Positions 1 to 7,186 of a stretch of DNA of 64,000 nucleotides are shown here, one piece after another. A program made the position numbers and the translations under genes. The DNA comes from Arsukibacterium sp. GTDB taxonomy: Bacteria > Pseudomonadota > Gammaproteobacteria > Enterobacterales > Alteromonadaceae. Each line of letters opens with the position of its first letter. Position 1 is the first letter of the stretch. The stretch spans positions 124,001-188,000 of the forward strand of contig NZ_JAGYIM010000016.1 of assembly GCF_018402695.1 (NCBI RefSeq), written 5' to 3'. The notes beneath the pieces were generated by a model. That model was not told where the DNA came from. It made no database searches and saw nothing but the letters and a program-made list of their open reading frames with translations.

Positions 1-1829
1 CCCATCCAGCTTTGCTCGCCGGGGTTATATTCACGCTGCCGGTGCAGTAATAAAAAGCGCGGCCCGGCCTGACCTTCACCATAGTGCTGATTCAGCATAG
101 CGATGCCGTCTATCGCCTGTTGCAACAGCGCCTGATCGGTCGGCAGCTGTTGCTGTGCTGCATCGCTGAAATCAGATAACAAGGCCAGAGTGATATCGCC
201 TTTGCCGGCAGCGAGATAATGCTCCTCCAGCCGCTGCAAATGCTCGCGCAACTCAACAGAATTGCTCAGCAGCACCGGCACCGCGATAAGCGTGCGCAGT
301 TCGGCGGGGATACCCTGGGCTAACTCCAGGGCGGGTAACAGTCGGGCAGTGCTAAAGCGGCTGAGAATGTGTTGCAGCAGAGCGCTGGCCAGTTCAGTAA
401 TCGCTATGGCGGCAAGTACCGCCAGCCATAGCCACTGCAGGCCATTGACCCCCAACAGCGTGCCAGCAAGCAGCAATAAGGCGCTGCTAAGCAGCATAAA
501 CAGGCTGATATAGCCTTTAATACCGCTGCGGCTGGCCCATTGACGCAAGCTGCGCCCGGCACCAGGCTTAATGCCCAGCTGTTGCTCGAATGCCGGCCGG
601 CCGTTACCCACTAAATAATAGCCGCAGTCGGCTTCGCGCGCAGCCTGTACCGGATCGTCGCAAGCGGCGGCGTCATTACGTGCGCTTTGCAGTACCCTGG
701 CGGTTACTATTAATTCTTCGCATTTAGCGCTGCGCGCCAGCTGTTCGATAGCGGTGCGATACAGATTGCGGCTGGCAAAATCCATTTCGCTAAAACGGCT
801 GCCCTGGGCTAGTTGCTGATCAACCAGGCTGACGCTTTCAAACAGTTCTGTCCAGTCGATGGCAGAAATCCGGCGCATGCTGGTAATCACATTACGCACG
901 CTGACATTGGACGCGCCCAACCGTTGCTGGGCTCTTTGCACCACATTGTCAATGTTGTCGTGTTGGGTTGCCAGTTGCTGGCTAAGCCACTGCAATACCG
1001 GCGTGGTGGCAGGGTCCTGGTCGCGCAGCCGTTTGGCAAGCTGTGCGGCAAAGTTGTCGTTTAACGGAGTACGGTATTGACGCACGGCATGCTGCCAGTC
1101 TGCACCGGCTAAGATGTCATCGACCAGCTGATTGGCGGCTGAACGCTGCCGCAGCCCCTGGCTGATTTGATCGGTTAAGCGGCGCAGGTTTTCAAGTAAC
1201 ACGATACGCAGGGTTATGGCCACCGCCCACAGTTCACCAATGCTCAGTGGCTGTACCTGCTGATAGGCAGTTAAAAAGCGGCACAGAATAGCCGGGTCAA
1301 AATGGCTGTCAGTATGGGCGACGTAAGCCCAGCCGATCCCCAGCACCCGCGGATAACCACCAAAGGGACCGCTGGCCAGTTTGGGTAACTGACGGTAGTA
1401 GCCCGGCGGTAAATCGTCACGAATTTCGCGAATTTGCTGTTCAACAATATGATAATTATCCAGCAGCCATTCTGCGGCTGGCACTATACTGTGGCCGGCT
1501 TGCAACTGTGCAGCGCTCTGCCGGTAAGCGCGCAGCAGGGTATCGGCATTAGCGGTAAGCCGTTGTTGCAGGGCTGGCCGCAAATGCAGCCGCAGCTGTT
1601 GTAGCGGCGTACTCTCCCTGATAATCGGTTGGGCGACAGCCAGGCTGGCGGCGTGCAGCTCCAGCCGCTCAACACTAAATAACTCGGCGCGGATGGGGCT
1701 GGTTTGCTGCCATAATTCGGCAGAAAACCAGTGATCTCTGCGTTGGCACAGCGTAGCAAATGGCTTGAATAACAAACCAGCAAGCTTATCAACTGCAGTA
1801 CGAAAAAGTAATAATACAGAGACAGACAT
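1..1829 (-). CDS. ndvB: Cyclic beta-1,2-glucan synthase, N-terminal part (NdvB/ChvB-like), cut by window edge
   Basis: The frame stays open from an ATG at 1829 to the left edge (609 codons), so the C-terminal part lies outside. The family is a very large inner-membrane enzyme that makes and exports cyclic beta-1,2-glucan, an osmoadaptive periplasmic or secreted polymer. Visible features: around residues 117-215 the segment WLLDNYHIVEQQIREIRDDL, then PPGYYRQLP, GPFGGYPRVLG and IGELWAVAITLR, which is the hallmark N-terminal block of NdvB-type proteins. Two hydrophobic membrane segments lie at about residues 440-488, followed by the start of a glycosyltransferase-84-like region (ALLSDFSDA, YNPGEQSWMG). 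The gene follows the Crp/Fnr gene on the same strand, but a regulatory palindrome and -10-like element at 1869-1909 suggest its own promoter. The family assignment is fairly secure from these motifs; the glycan product is inferred. Confidence 0.8.
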   Translation of the reverse strand, partial: MSVSVLLLFRTAVDKLAGLLFKPFATLCQRRDHWFSAELWQQTSPIRAELFSVERLELHAASLAVAQPIIRESTPLQQLRLHLRPALQQRLTANADTLLRAYRQSAAQLQAGHSIVPAAEWLLDNYHIVEQQIREIRDDLPPGYYRQLPKLASGPFGGYPRVLGIGWAYVAHTDSHFDPAILCRFLTAYQQVQPLSIGELWAVAITLRIVLLENLRRLTDQISQGLRQRSAANQLVDDILAGADWQHAVRQYRTPLNDNFAAQLAKRLRDQDPATTPVLQWLSQQLATQHDNIDNVVQRAQQRLGASNVSVRNVITSMRRISAIDWTELFESVSLVDQQLAQGSRFSEMDFASRNLYRTAIEQLARSAKCEELIVTARVLQSARNDAAACDDPVQAAREADCGYYLVGNGRPAFEQQLGIKPGAGRSLRQWASRSGIKGYISLFMLLSSALLLLAGTLLGVNGLQWLWLAVLAAIAITELASALLQHILSRFSTARLLPALELAQGIPAELRTLIAVPVLLSNSVELREHLQRLEEHYLAAGKGDITLALLSDFSDAAQQQLPTDQALLQQAIDGIAMLNQHYGEGQAGPRFLLLHRQREYNPGEQSWM

Positions 1830-1868
1830 AGTAACCTGTAGCTAGTGGCATAAGCCGGAATGGCTTAG

Positions 1869-1909
1869 CGTATAGTGCGGTCAGGTTACTGTCGGTGCGA
1901 TGCCGTACA
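1869..1909 (-). promoter_or_regulatory. Putative Crp/Fnr-type activator site plus -10 upstream of the glucan synthase
   Basis: An imperfect palindrome GGTGCG-N4-CGTACA spans 1894-1909. On the minus strand it is followed after 19 bp by TATACG (1869-1874) as a -10 candidate. The site edge is 65 bp from the ATG at 1829. It belongs to a set of four similar sites in the first 3.7 kb. The spacing fits a class II activator position, centred near -40. The binding protein is inferred to be the neighbouring Crp/Fnr regulator. Confidence 0.5.
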
Positions 1910-1966
1910 TAGTATGTTTAGGGGGTGGTTTTAGCAGCTGGCAAGGCAAACTAGCGGGGGCTCAGG

Positions 1967-2728
1967 TCATTTTCGGATATGCGCTAACTTGTTTAATGGC
2001 AACAATCGGTCGGTTTCGGACTTGACGACCCGATAGCATTCACAGCTGAGCTGTTCCAGTTTCGGTCGGTCGGTCACGAGGATATGGCCGCGACTGTAAT
2101 CAATTACGCCTTTTTTATGTAAGCGGCCGGCAGCTTCAGTGACACCTTCCCGTCGTACCCCGAGCATATTGGCGATCAGCTCCTGGGTCATCACCAGATG
2201 ATTGTCTTTTAAGCGGTCCAGCGACAGCAACAACCAGCGGCAGAGCTGCTGATCAATACTATGATGCCGGTTGCATACGGCAGTCTGTGCCATTTGCGTA
2301 ATCAAAGCTTGTGAGTAACGCAGCATTAAATGCAACAGCTCGCCGTGGCGGTTAAACTCATCTTTCATTCGCTGGCCCAGCAAACGGTAAGCGGAGCCGG
2401 CACTTTGTACTATGCCCCTGCTGGTCGTGCTTTCGCCACCCATAAACAGCGCTACGCCGACTAACCCTTCAAAACCGACCACCGAAATTTCGGCTGAAGA
2501 ACCATTTTCCATCACGTACAGCAGCGAGACAATGCAATTAGTTGGAAAATACACATAACGCAGTACATCACCGGACTCGTACAGCACTTTACCCAGCGGC
2601 ATCTCCACCAATTCCAGGTGCGGAAATAACCGCTGCTGTACTTCCTCAGATAAGGCATTGAGCAGATGGTTATGCTCGGGGCGAGGTTGCAGCTCAGCAG
2701 CATGCTGTTGCAATGCCAATTGTGGCAT
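1967..2728 (-). CDS. Crp/Fnr family transcriptional regulator
   Basis: A 253-residue protein with a cyclic-nucleotide-binding-like beta-barrel (about residues 25-150; motif EISVVGFEGLVGVALFMGG) and a C-terminal helix-turn-helix of Crp type (about residues 175-235; MTQELIANMLGVRREGVTEA, then GVIDYSRGHILV). It has no N-terminal cysteine cluster like Fnr, so an iron-sulfur sensor is unlikely; the ligand cannot be told. This subgroup is common as a stress or nutrient regulator in proteobacteria. AAGGAT lies just before the ATG. A TGTGCG-N4-CGTACA palindrome 61 bp upstream of its own start suggests autoregulation, and similar sites precede the glucan synthase, a BON lipoprotein and the small membrane gene. 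The target assignment is inference. Confidence 0.85.
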   Translation of the reverse strand: MPQLALQQHAAELQPRPEHNHLLNALSEEVQQRLFPHLELVEMPLGKVLYESGDVLRYVYFPTNCIVSLLYVMENGSSAEISVVGFEGLVGVALFMGGESTTSRGIVQSAGSAYRLLGQRMKDEFNRHGELLHLMLRYSQALITQMAQTAVCNRHHSIDQQLCRWLLLSLDRLKDNHLVMTQELIANMLGVRREGVTEAAGRLHKKGVIDYSRGHILVTDRPKLEQLSCECYRVVKSETDRLLPLNKLAHIRK

Positions 2729-2762
2729 AAGACGATCCTTATCGTTGTGTTGACAGGTTATC

Positions 2763-2804
2763 AGTATAGTTGAGCAAATTGTTAACTCTGTGCGGCAACG
2801 TACA
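2763..2804 (-). promoter_or_regulatory. Putative Crp/Fnr-type activator site plus -10 upstream of the regulator gene
   Basis: Near-perfect palindrome TGTGCG-GCAA-CGTACA at 2789-2804. Twenty bp further on the minus strand lies TATACT (2763-2768), a good -10. The palindrome centre would sit near -40/-41, the classical class II activator position. It is 61 bp upstream of the ATG of the Crp/Fnr gene, suggesting autoregulation. Confidence 0.55.
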
Positions 2805-2821
2805 TATAGCTAAAAGTAATA

Positions 2822-3133
2822 TTATTTAATTTGCATAGCATTTTTAACGGAGGTAACGCCTGTTACTCCACGTGCTACCCGAATGGCAGTGCTAATATCT
2901 TCTGCGGAACTGACAAAGCCACTTAACTGCACCTCGCCTTTAAAGGTTTCGACATTAATTTCAGTCACTTTCAGTGATTCCGTATTGAAAATAGCCGCTT
3001 TAACTTTAGTCGTGATTACCGTGTCATCAATATACTCACCGGTACCTTCACGGGTGGCGGTGGCACCGCAGCCAAGTAGTGCAATGCAGCAAACGCTTAC
3101 AACCAGCATAGTGAAAAAAGTTTGTGCTTTCAT
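2822..3133 (-). CDS. BON domain lipoprotein
   Basis: A 103-residue protein with a lipoprotein signal: hydrophobic stretch then LLGC (Cys about 22). One BON domain covers residues 35-103 (DDTVITTKVKAAI, VETFKGEVQLSGFV, VTGVTSVKNAMQI). BON domains occur in OsmY-like envelope stress proteins and are thought to contact phospholipid or envelope components. The gene follows a second BON lipoprotein gene by 25 bp on the same strand, so the two are probably one operon. OsmY-like function is inferred from the fold only. Confidence 0.8.
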   Translation of the reverse strand: MKAQTFFTMLVVSVCCIALLGCGATATREGTGEYIDDTVITTKVKAAIFNTESLKVTEINVETFKGEVQLSGFVSSAEDISTAIRVARGVTGVTSVKNAMQIK

Positions 3134-3158
3134 AATTAAAACTCCTGTTAGTTATAAC

Positions 3159-3491
3159 CTAATTGGCGCTGCCTGAAGTAGCCACTTCAAGCTCATTGTT
3201 AACAATCTTAATGCCCGCAACTTGCTTCACTATTTCGCTGGCACGTTTTTTATCCTGAACTGAGGCAACAGTGCCGCTCAACGTTACTTGGCCCTGGTTG
3301 GAAACCAGCACATTGATATCACTATGCTCAAAAGCGGCATCACGTTGAATAGCGTCGTTAATAGTGGTTTGCAGGCTGCCATCCTGCAACCGGTCATTCT
3401 GACCGGCTGTTGCTGAACCGGCGTCGCAGCCGGTTAATGCCAGCAATGGCAGGGTTAATATCAGGGCGCACAAGGCATGATGGGTTTTCAT
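3159..3491 (-). CDS. BON domain lipoprotein
   Basis: A 110-residue protein with signal and lipobox LTGC (Cys about 22), then one BON domain (DGSLQTTINDAIQRD, VLVSNQGQVTLSGTV, VAGIKIVNNELEV). It is the first gene of a probable two-gene operon with the BON lipoprotein at 2822-3133; the two share fold but limited sequence, so they are old paralogues. A TGTGCG-N4-CGCACC palindrome ends 56 bp upstream of its ATG with a TACACT -10 candidate 21 bp beyond. Role in envelope stress is inferred from the family. Confidence 0.8.
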   Translation of the reverse strand: MKTHHALCALILTLPLLALTGCDAGSATAGQNDRLQDGSLQTTINDAIQRDAAFEHSDINVLVSNQGQVTLSGTVASVQDKKRASEIVKQVAGIKIVNNELEVATSGSAN

Positions 3492-3519
3492 AAGCTAGTC
3501 CTCGGTTATTTGAGCATGC

Positions 3520-3562
3520 AGTGTACAGCACGGTTTGTTGTTGCTCTGTGCGTTAGCGCACC
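3520..3562 (-). promoter_or_regulatory. Putative Crp/Fnr-type activator site plus -10 upstream of the BON operon
   Basis: Palindrome TGTGCG-TTAG-CGCACC (3547-3562), one mismatch between arms. On the minus strand TACACT (3520-3525) follows after 21 bp and can serve as -10, placing the palindrome centre near -41.5. It is 56 bp from the ATG at 3491. A second, opposite-facing site lies 21 bp away at 3584-3599, giving a divergent promoter pair. Confidence 0.5.
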
Positions 3563-3583
3563 GTGGCAAAAGATAAATAGCTA

Positions 3584-3626
3584 TGTGTGGCAGCGCACAT
3601 ACAGCAGTACAGTAACCCGGTATAGT
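3584..3626 (+). promoter_or_regulatory. Putative Crp/Fnr-type activator site plus -10 upstream of the small membrane protein gene
   Basis: Near-palindrome TGTGTG-GCAG-CGCACA (3584-3599), followed after 21 bp by TATAGT (3621-3626). The site edge is 61 bp from the ATG at 3660. The geometry matches the three other sites in this cluster. Confidence 0.55.
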
Positions 3627-3659
3627 CAGGCTCTTTGGACAGTTAACAGGGAACACGTT

Positions 3660-3806
3660 ATGTTAGAAACCATTATTGTATTGCTACTTATTTTATGGGC
3701 ACTGGGTCTGGTGTCGTCGTACACCATGGGTGGCTTTATTCATATTTTACTGGTGGTTGCGCTGGTGGTCATCGCCGTCAGACTACTCCGCGGTCGCAGG
3801 TTGTAA
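3660..3806 (+). CDS. Small membrane protein, lmo0937 family
   Basis: A 48-residue protein that is almost entirely two hydrophobic helices (residues 2-20 and 25-42) with a basic tail RLLRGRRL. Sequence features LLLILWALGLVSSYTMGG and HILLVVALVV match the small lmo0937-type membrane proteins often found among general-stress genes. Function unknown. The start at 3660 is chosen because it gives the family's usual length and lies 61 bp after the shared palindrome; upstream in-frame starts would add non-family residues. Confidence 0.75.
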   Translation: MLETIIVLLLILWALGLVSSYTMGGFIHILLVVALVVIAVRLLRGRRL

Positions 3807-3852
3807 GCCCGATAGAGTAGCGAGCAAAGTGCAGAGGAAAGTGGAGAGGACT

Positions 3853-4512
3853 ATGGGCAGCAAACCGAATAGCATCAGCCATATTGGCAGTGCGGTGCCG
3901 GCGGGCAGCAATATTCTGCTTTCTCCAAGACGCAGCTACAACGAGCTGGAACAAGCGTTACGGCGAGCTGAGCAGCTGACTGAGCGTACACTGGTCGAAC
4001 TGCTTGCTCTGCAACAGCAACAGCAGCAGGCCAGAGACAGCGACACCACGGATAAATCACAAATGCAGCGTCAGCTGCACTTTATGATTAAGCAGGGCCA
4101 GCGCCATGAGAAACGTTTCGCTTTACTGCTGGTAGAGCTTGATCATTATCAGCAAATTCTGGCCCAGTATGGTGCGGCGACTGCCCGGCAGATTGTCGAG
4201 TTAGCCCTGGCCAGAATGACCGGCGTTATTCGCGAGTGTGACAGTATCAGTCAGCAGGGCGAGGGCCAGTTTTTACTGCTGATTACCGATGTAACCCGTA
4301 TTTATGATGTGGTCTTGGTAGCCGAAAAACTGATGCAGAAGCTGGCATTACTCAATGGCATTTGTCCAGAGCAGCTGGGTATAGAAGTAAGCATTGGCAT
4401 CAGCCGTTTTCCGGAAGACGGTAATGAAGCAGGATTACTGGCTGAACGAGCCGCCGCAGCGATGCGTTATGCACAGCGCCGTGGCGGTAATCAGTTTTCA
4501 TTTTTACGTTAA
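3853..4512 (+). CDS. Degenerate GGDEF-domain protein
   Basis: A 219-residue protein. Residues 30-80 form a glutamine-rich helical or coiled-coil segment, and 80-219 look like a GGDEF (diguanylate cyclase) fold: FALLLVELDHYQQI near the start, and IEVSIGISRFPEDGNEAGLL, then AAAAMRYAQRRGGNQFSF at the end. The active-site loop reads QQGEGQF where GGDEF/GGEEF is expected, so catalytic activity is doubtful; it may bind nucleotide or act as a receptor or scaffold. The start at 3853 is preceded by GAGAGGA. There is no signal peptide or membrane segment. It converges with the peptidase gene, leaving 14 bp between stops. Confidence 0.75.
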   Translation: MGSKPNSISHIGSAVPAGSNILLSPRRSYNELEQALRRAEQLTERTLVELLALQQQQQQARDSDTTDKSQMQRQLHFMIKQGQRHEKRFALLLVELDHYQQILAQYGAATARQIVELALARMTGVIRECDSISQQGEGQFLLLITDVTRIYDVVLVAEKLMQKLALLNGICPEQLGIEVSIGISRFPEDGNEAGLLAERAAAAMRYAQRRGGNQFSFLR

Positions 4513-4526
4513 CAACAGTAACTGGT

Positions 4527-6464
4527 TTATAAGTACTGTTTTAAAAACTTCAGATACGCTTGCTGCGCGCTTATCCGGTTCGACTTTTTCAAAAAGCCAT
4601 GGCCTTCATCATCAAATAACACATACTCTACCGGCACCCCGTTAGCACGAATAGCGTCGACCATTTCATCACTTTCTACCTGCAATACCCGCGGGTCGTT
4701 TGCCCCTTGCACCACCAGCACCGGCTTTTTCACCTTATCGCCATGAAATACCGGAGATATCCGGCGCAGCCGTTCGCCATCCACTGCCGGATCGCCCAGC
4801 TCAGCATAAAGCGCTTCACGAAATGCCTCCCACCATGGTGGAATACTTTCCAGGGTACGAACCCAGTTGGTCACCCCGAAAATATTAATACCTACCTCAA
4901 ACTCATCAGTAAAAGCCATCGCAGCCATGGTCAGATAGCCGCCGTAGCTGCCACCAATCACGCCAATCCGCTCGCTTGCCACCCAGTCGAGGGTTTGCAG
5001 ATACTTTTTGCCGTAAACAATGTCCTGCAAATCATCTTCGCCATGGCGCAGGTCATCCAGATGATAAAAGGTTTTGCCATAACCCGATGAGCCGCGGTTA
5101 TTTACCGACAACACAGCATAACCGTGATTGACCAGGTGCTGGATCATCGGGCTGTAGCCGGTACGTGACTGACCACCCGGGCCACCGTGGATCCAGATTA
5201 ATGCCGGCACTTTGGCATTGGGGTTAGCCTGATGTGGCTTGTACAGCAGCGCCGGAATGGTCACATCATCGAAGCTGTTAAACCGGACGACTTCACTTTG
5301 CACCAGATGTTGCTCGTCAATGCTGCTATCCAGCGCTTGGGTAAGGCGCTGCGCCTGTGGGCTGCCCAGCTGCCAGACATATAAATTGGATGGACTGTTA
5401 TCGGCATTTAAATAAAAGCTCAGGTATTTACTGTCGTCAGAGAAGCTGACATTGCGTAAGTCCCCTGCGGGTAACTCAGGTAACTGCAACGCTCTACCAC
5501 TTTGTAAGTCGGTAATACTGATAACTGTTGATGCATCTGCATTCACCCCTTGCACCCGGTATTTTTTGTCTTCACTGAAATAAATAAAGCTGATATCCCA
5601 GTCGGCTTTACTATAGGGCGAGGTGGTCCCGCTTTGCAGGTTATAGCTGTAGGCCGCAACAAATTCACTGTCAGCATTGGCGCCGAATAGCAGCGATTGA
5701 CTGTCGGGGGTAAACCCGTAAATCTGATGCGAAATATTGCCCTGATGCTCCGTAATTAACAGCGGGCTGGGCTTGTCACTGGCCAGATCAACCAGGAATA
5801 AATTATTGTCGGCGTTATTGCGCTCTTTGCTCAGTGCCAGATAGCGGCCATCTTTACTGACCGCGCTGATCCCATAACCATCGTTGTTGCTGAAAACCAG
5901 CTGGCGGCTATAGTCCTCACTGTGGTAATGGTACAGGTCGAAAAAGCGTGGGTCGCGCTCGTTGCTGGCAATATAAAAGCTGCCATCGTTATGCCAGCCG
6001 GCAAAGTATGCCTTTAGCTTATCACCGGGGGTCAGGTCGCGCACTGTACCGTCGACTTCACGCAGGTACACATGGTTAAGTTCATTGCCGCCCTGATCAG
6101 CGGTATACAGCAGCCGGTCATCATTGGGGAACCAGCTGACCGGAAAGGCCGGATCTGTGGTCGACTGGGTCAGTGGCTGCCAGTTGCTACCGTCCATACT
6201 GACCCGGTACAGGTTAAACACCCCGCTCTCATCAGAGGCAACCAGCATCGCGCTGGCATCATGGTTAATATCGTTACCAAAATAGGTTTTTGTAGCAAAA
6301 AATTGCTCTGCACTGTATTGCGGCACATTAACAGGGGTGCTGGCACTTGCGCTGCTTTGTTCTGATGAAGCAGCTGGCGTGGCGGTATTATTGCAGGCGA
6401 CCAGCAATATACTGGTTAACAGTACTGTTAATGCAGATAGTATAGAGGTGAGGCGAGTTAACAT
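4527..6464 (-). CDS. S9 family (prolyl oligopeptidase-like) peptidase, lipoprotein
   Basis: 645 residues. N-terminal signal with a lipobox-like LLVAC (Cys about 24), then a beta-propeller region rich in WD40-like Tol/PD40 repeats (about residues 50-380), then an alpha/beta-hydrolase domain. Catalytic residues visible: Ser in GGSYGGY (about 504), Asp in GANDPRV (about 588), His in DDEGHGF (about 620). These enzymes cleave short peptides, often after Pro or Ala, in the periplasm. The first motif of the hydrolase fold, IWIHGGPGGQSR, is present. The protein is probably anchored to a membrane. Specificity cannot be read from the sequence. Confidence 0.88.
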   Translation of the reverse strand: MLTRLTSILSALTVLLTSILLVACNNTATPAASSEQSSASASTPVNVPQYSAEQFFATKTYFGNDINHDASAMLVASDESGVFNLYRVSMDGSNWQPLTQSTTDPAFPVSWFPNDDRLLYTADQGGNELNHVYLREVDGTVRDLTPGDKLKAYFAGWHNDGSFYIASNERDPRFFDLYHYHSEDYSRQLVFSNNDGYGISAVSKDGRYLALSKERNNADNNLFLVDLASDKPSPLLITEHQGNISHQIYGFTPDSQSLLFGANADSEFVAAYSYNLQSGTTSPYSKADWDISFIYFSEDKKYRVQGVNADASTVISITDLQSGRALQLPELPAGDLRNVSFSDDSKYLSFYLNADNSPSNLYVWQLGSPQAQRLTQALDSSIDEQHLVQSEVVRFNSFDDVTIPALLYKPHQANPNAKVPALIWIHGGPGGQSRTGYSPMIQHLVNHGYAVLSVNNRGSSGYGKTFYHLDDLRHGEDDLQDIVYGKKYLQTLDWVASERIGVIGGSYGGYLTMAAMAFTDEFEVGINIFGVTNWVRTLESIPPWWEAFREALYAELGDPAVDGERLRRISPVFHGDKVKKPVLVVQGANDPRVLQVESDEMVDAIRANGVPVEYVLFDDEGHGFLKKSNRISAQQAYLKFLKQYL

Positions 6465-6567
6465 AAATTTTCCTTTTCAACGTTAATAAAAGCCATCACG
6501 ACAGCGTTCACTGTGATGCGTTGTTACACTTTGCTGCGTGTTACTACCTTACTGCACCAAAATACGG

Positions 6568-6816
6568 CTAGTTTAAAAACTTTTTTACGTACCAGCAGCT
6601 GGCATAAATAGTTAAGTTTTGCTCGCGGGCCCAGGCCAGGCCGTGGCGCACCAGCTTTTCTGCCAGACCCTGCCCCCGTAATTCAGGTGGCACAAAGGTA
6701 TTGGTAAAATTAATGGTATTGCCGGCCAGCTGGTAATCCAGTTGTGCCTGCTCGCCATCATTTGCCAGCACAAAACGCTGTTGCCAGGCCTGATGAATAA
6801 TTTCGTCAGCGGTCAT
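6568..6816 (-). CDS. Small GNAT-like N-acetyltransferase (YjdJ-type)
   Basis: 82 residues, the short single-domain Gcn5-related acetyltransferase type. The acetyl-CoA loop is visible as VPPELRGQGLAEKLV (about residues 41-55), followed by the conserved CWYVKKFL end. Homologues are about 90 residues. Substrate unknown. It lies 5 bp downstream of the 86-residue gene on the same strand and is probably co-transcribed with it. Confidence 0.8.
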   Translation of the reverse strand: MTADEIIHQAWQQRFVLANDGEQAQLDYQLAGNTINFTNTFVPPELRGQGLAEKLVRHGLAWAREQNLTIYASCWYVKKFLN

Positions 6817-6821
6817 GGTAT

Positions 6822-7082
6822 TTATTCCTCCAGCCAGGGGGTTTGCGGCAACAAATTTAAGTGGCTGACATAGCGTGTTAAATTAAAACTTTGCTGATGC
6901 TCAATGACATCAACCATTTCCGGTGCCAGCGCACAGGCGATCAACGCTATGGCATCATCATAGCTGGTGCCGGTCATCCGCAGGCGCATCAGGGTAGCCT
7001 TTACTTCGGTTGGATAGTTGTCTGCCAGTTGATTTTCCACTACCTCAAATAACATAGCCTGGTCGAGCTGTTCATCCTGCAT
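6822..7082 (-). CDS. Conserved hypothetical protein, 86 aa
   Basis: A soluble, acidic, helical protein (TEVKATLMRLRMTGTSYDDA, then IALIACALAPEMVDVIEH). No signal or membrane segment. I do not recognise the family with certainty. A PTEVKATLMRL region followed by Y-DDAI-LI is reminiscent of small DUF-type proteins conserved in gammaproteobacteria. It is the first gene of a likely two-gene unit with the small acetyltransferase. Confidence 0.6.
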   Translation of the reverse strand: MQDEQLDQAMLFEVVENQLADNYPTEVKATLMRLRMTGTSYDDAIALIACALAPEMVDVIEHQQSFNLTRYVSHLNLLPQTPWLEE

Positions 7083-7186
7083 GCTGCTACCTTTTATTGT
7101 TTAGCCGCGTTGTAAAACTGTTGCTGCATCATAAATTTGCTTAGGCTAAGCTAGCCACCAACAAATAACAATAAGCAGTGTAGACT

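Noticed and set aside
1484-1792. 102-residue minus-strand reading frame
   Set aside because: It lies inside the glucan synthase gene in another frame, and has no family features.
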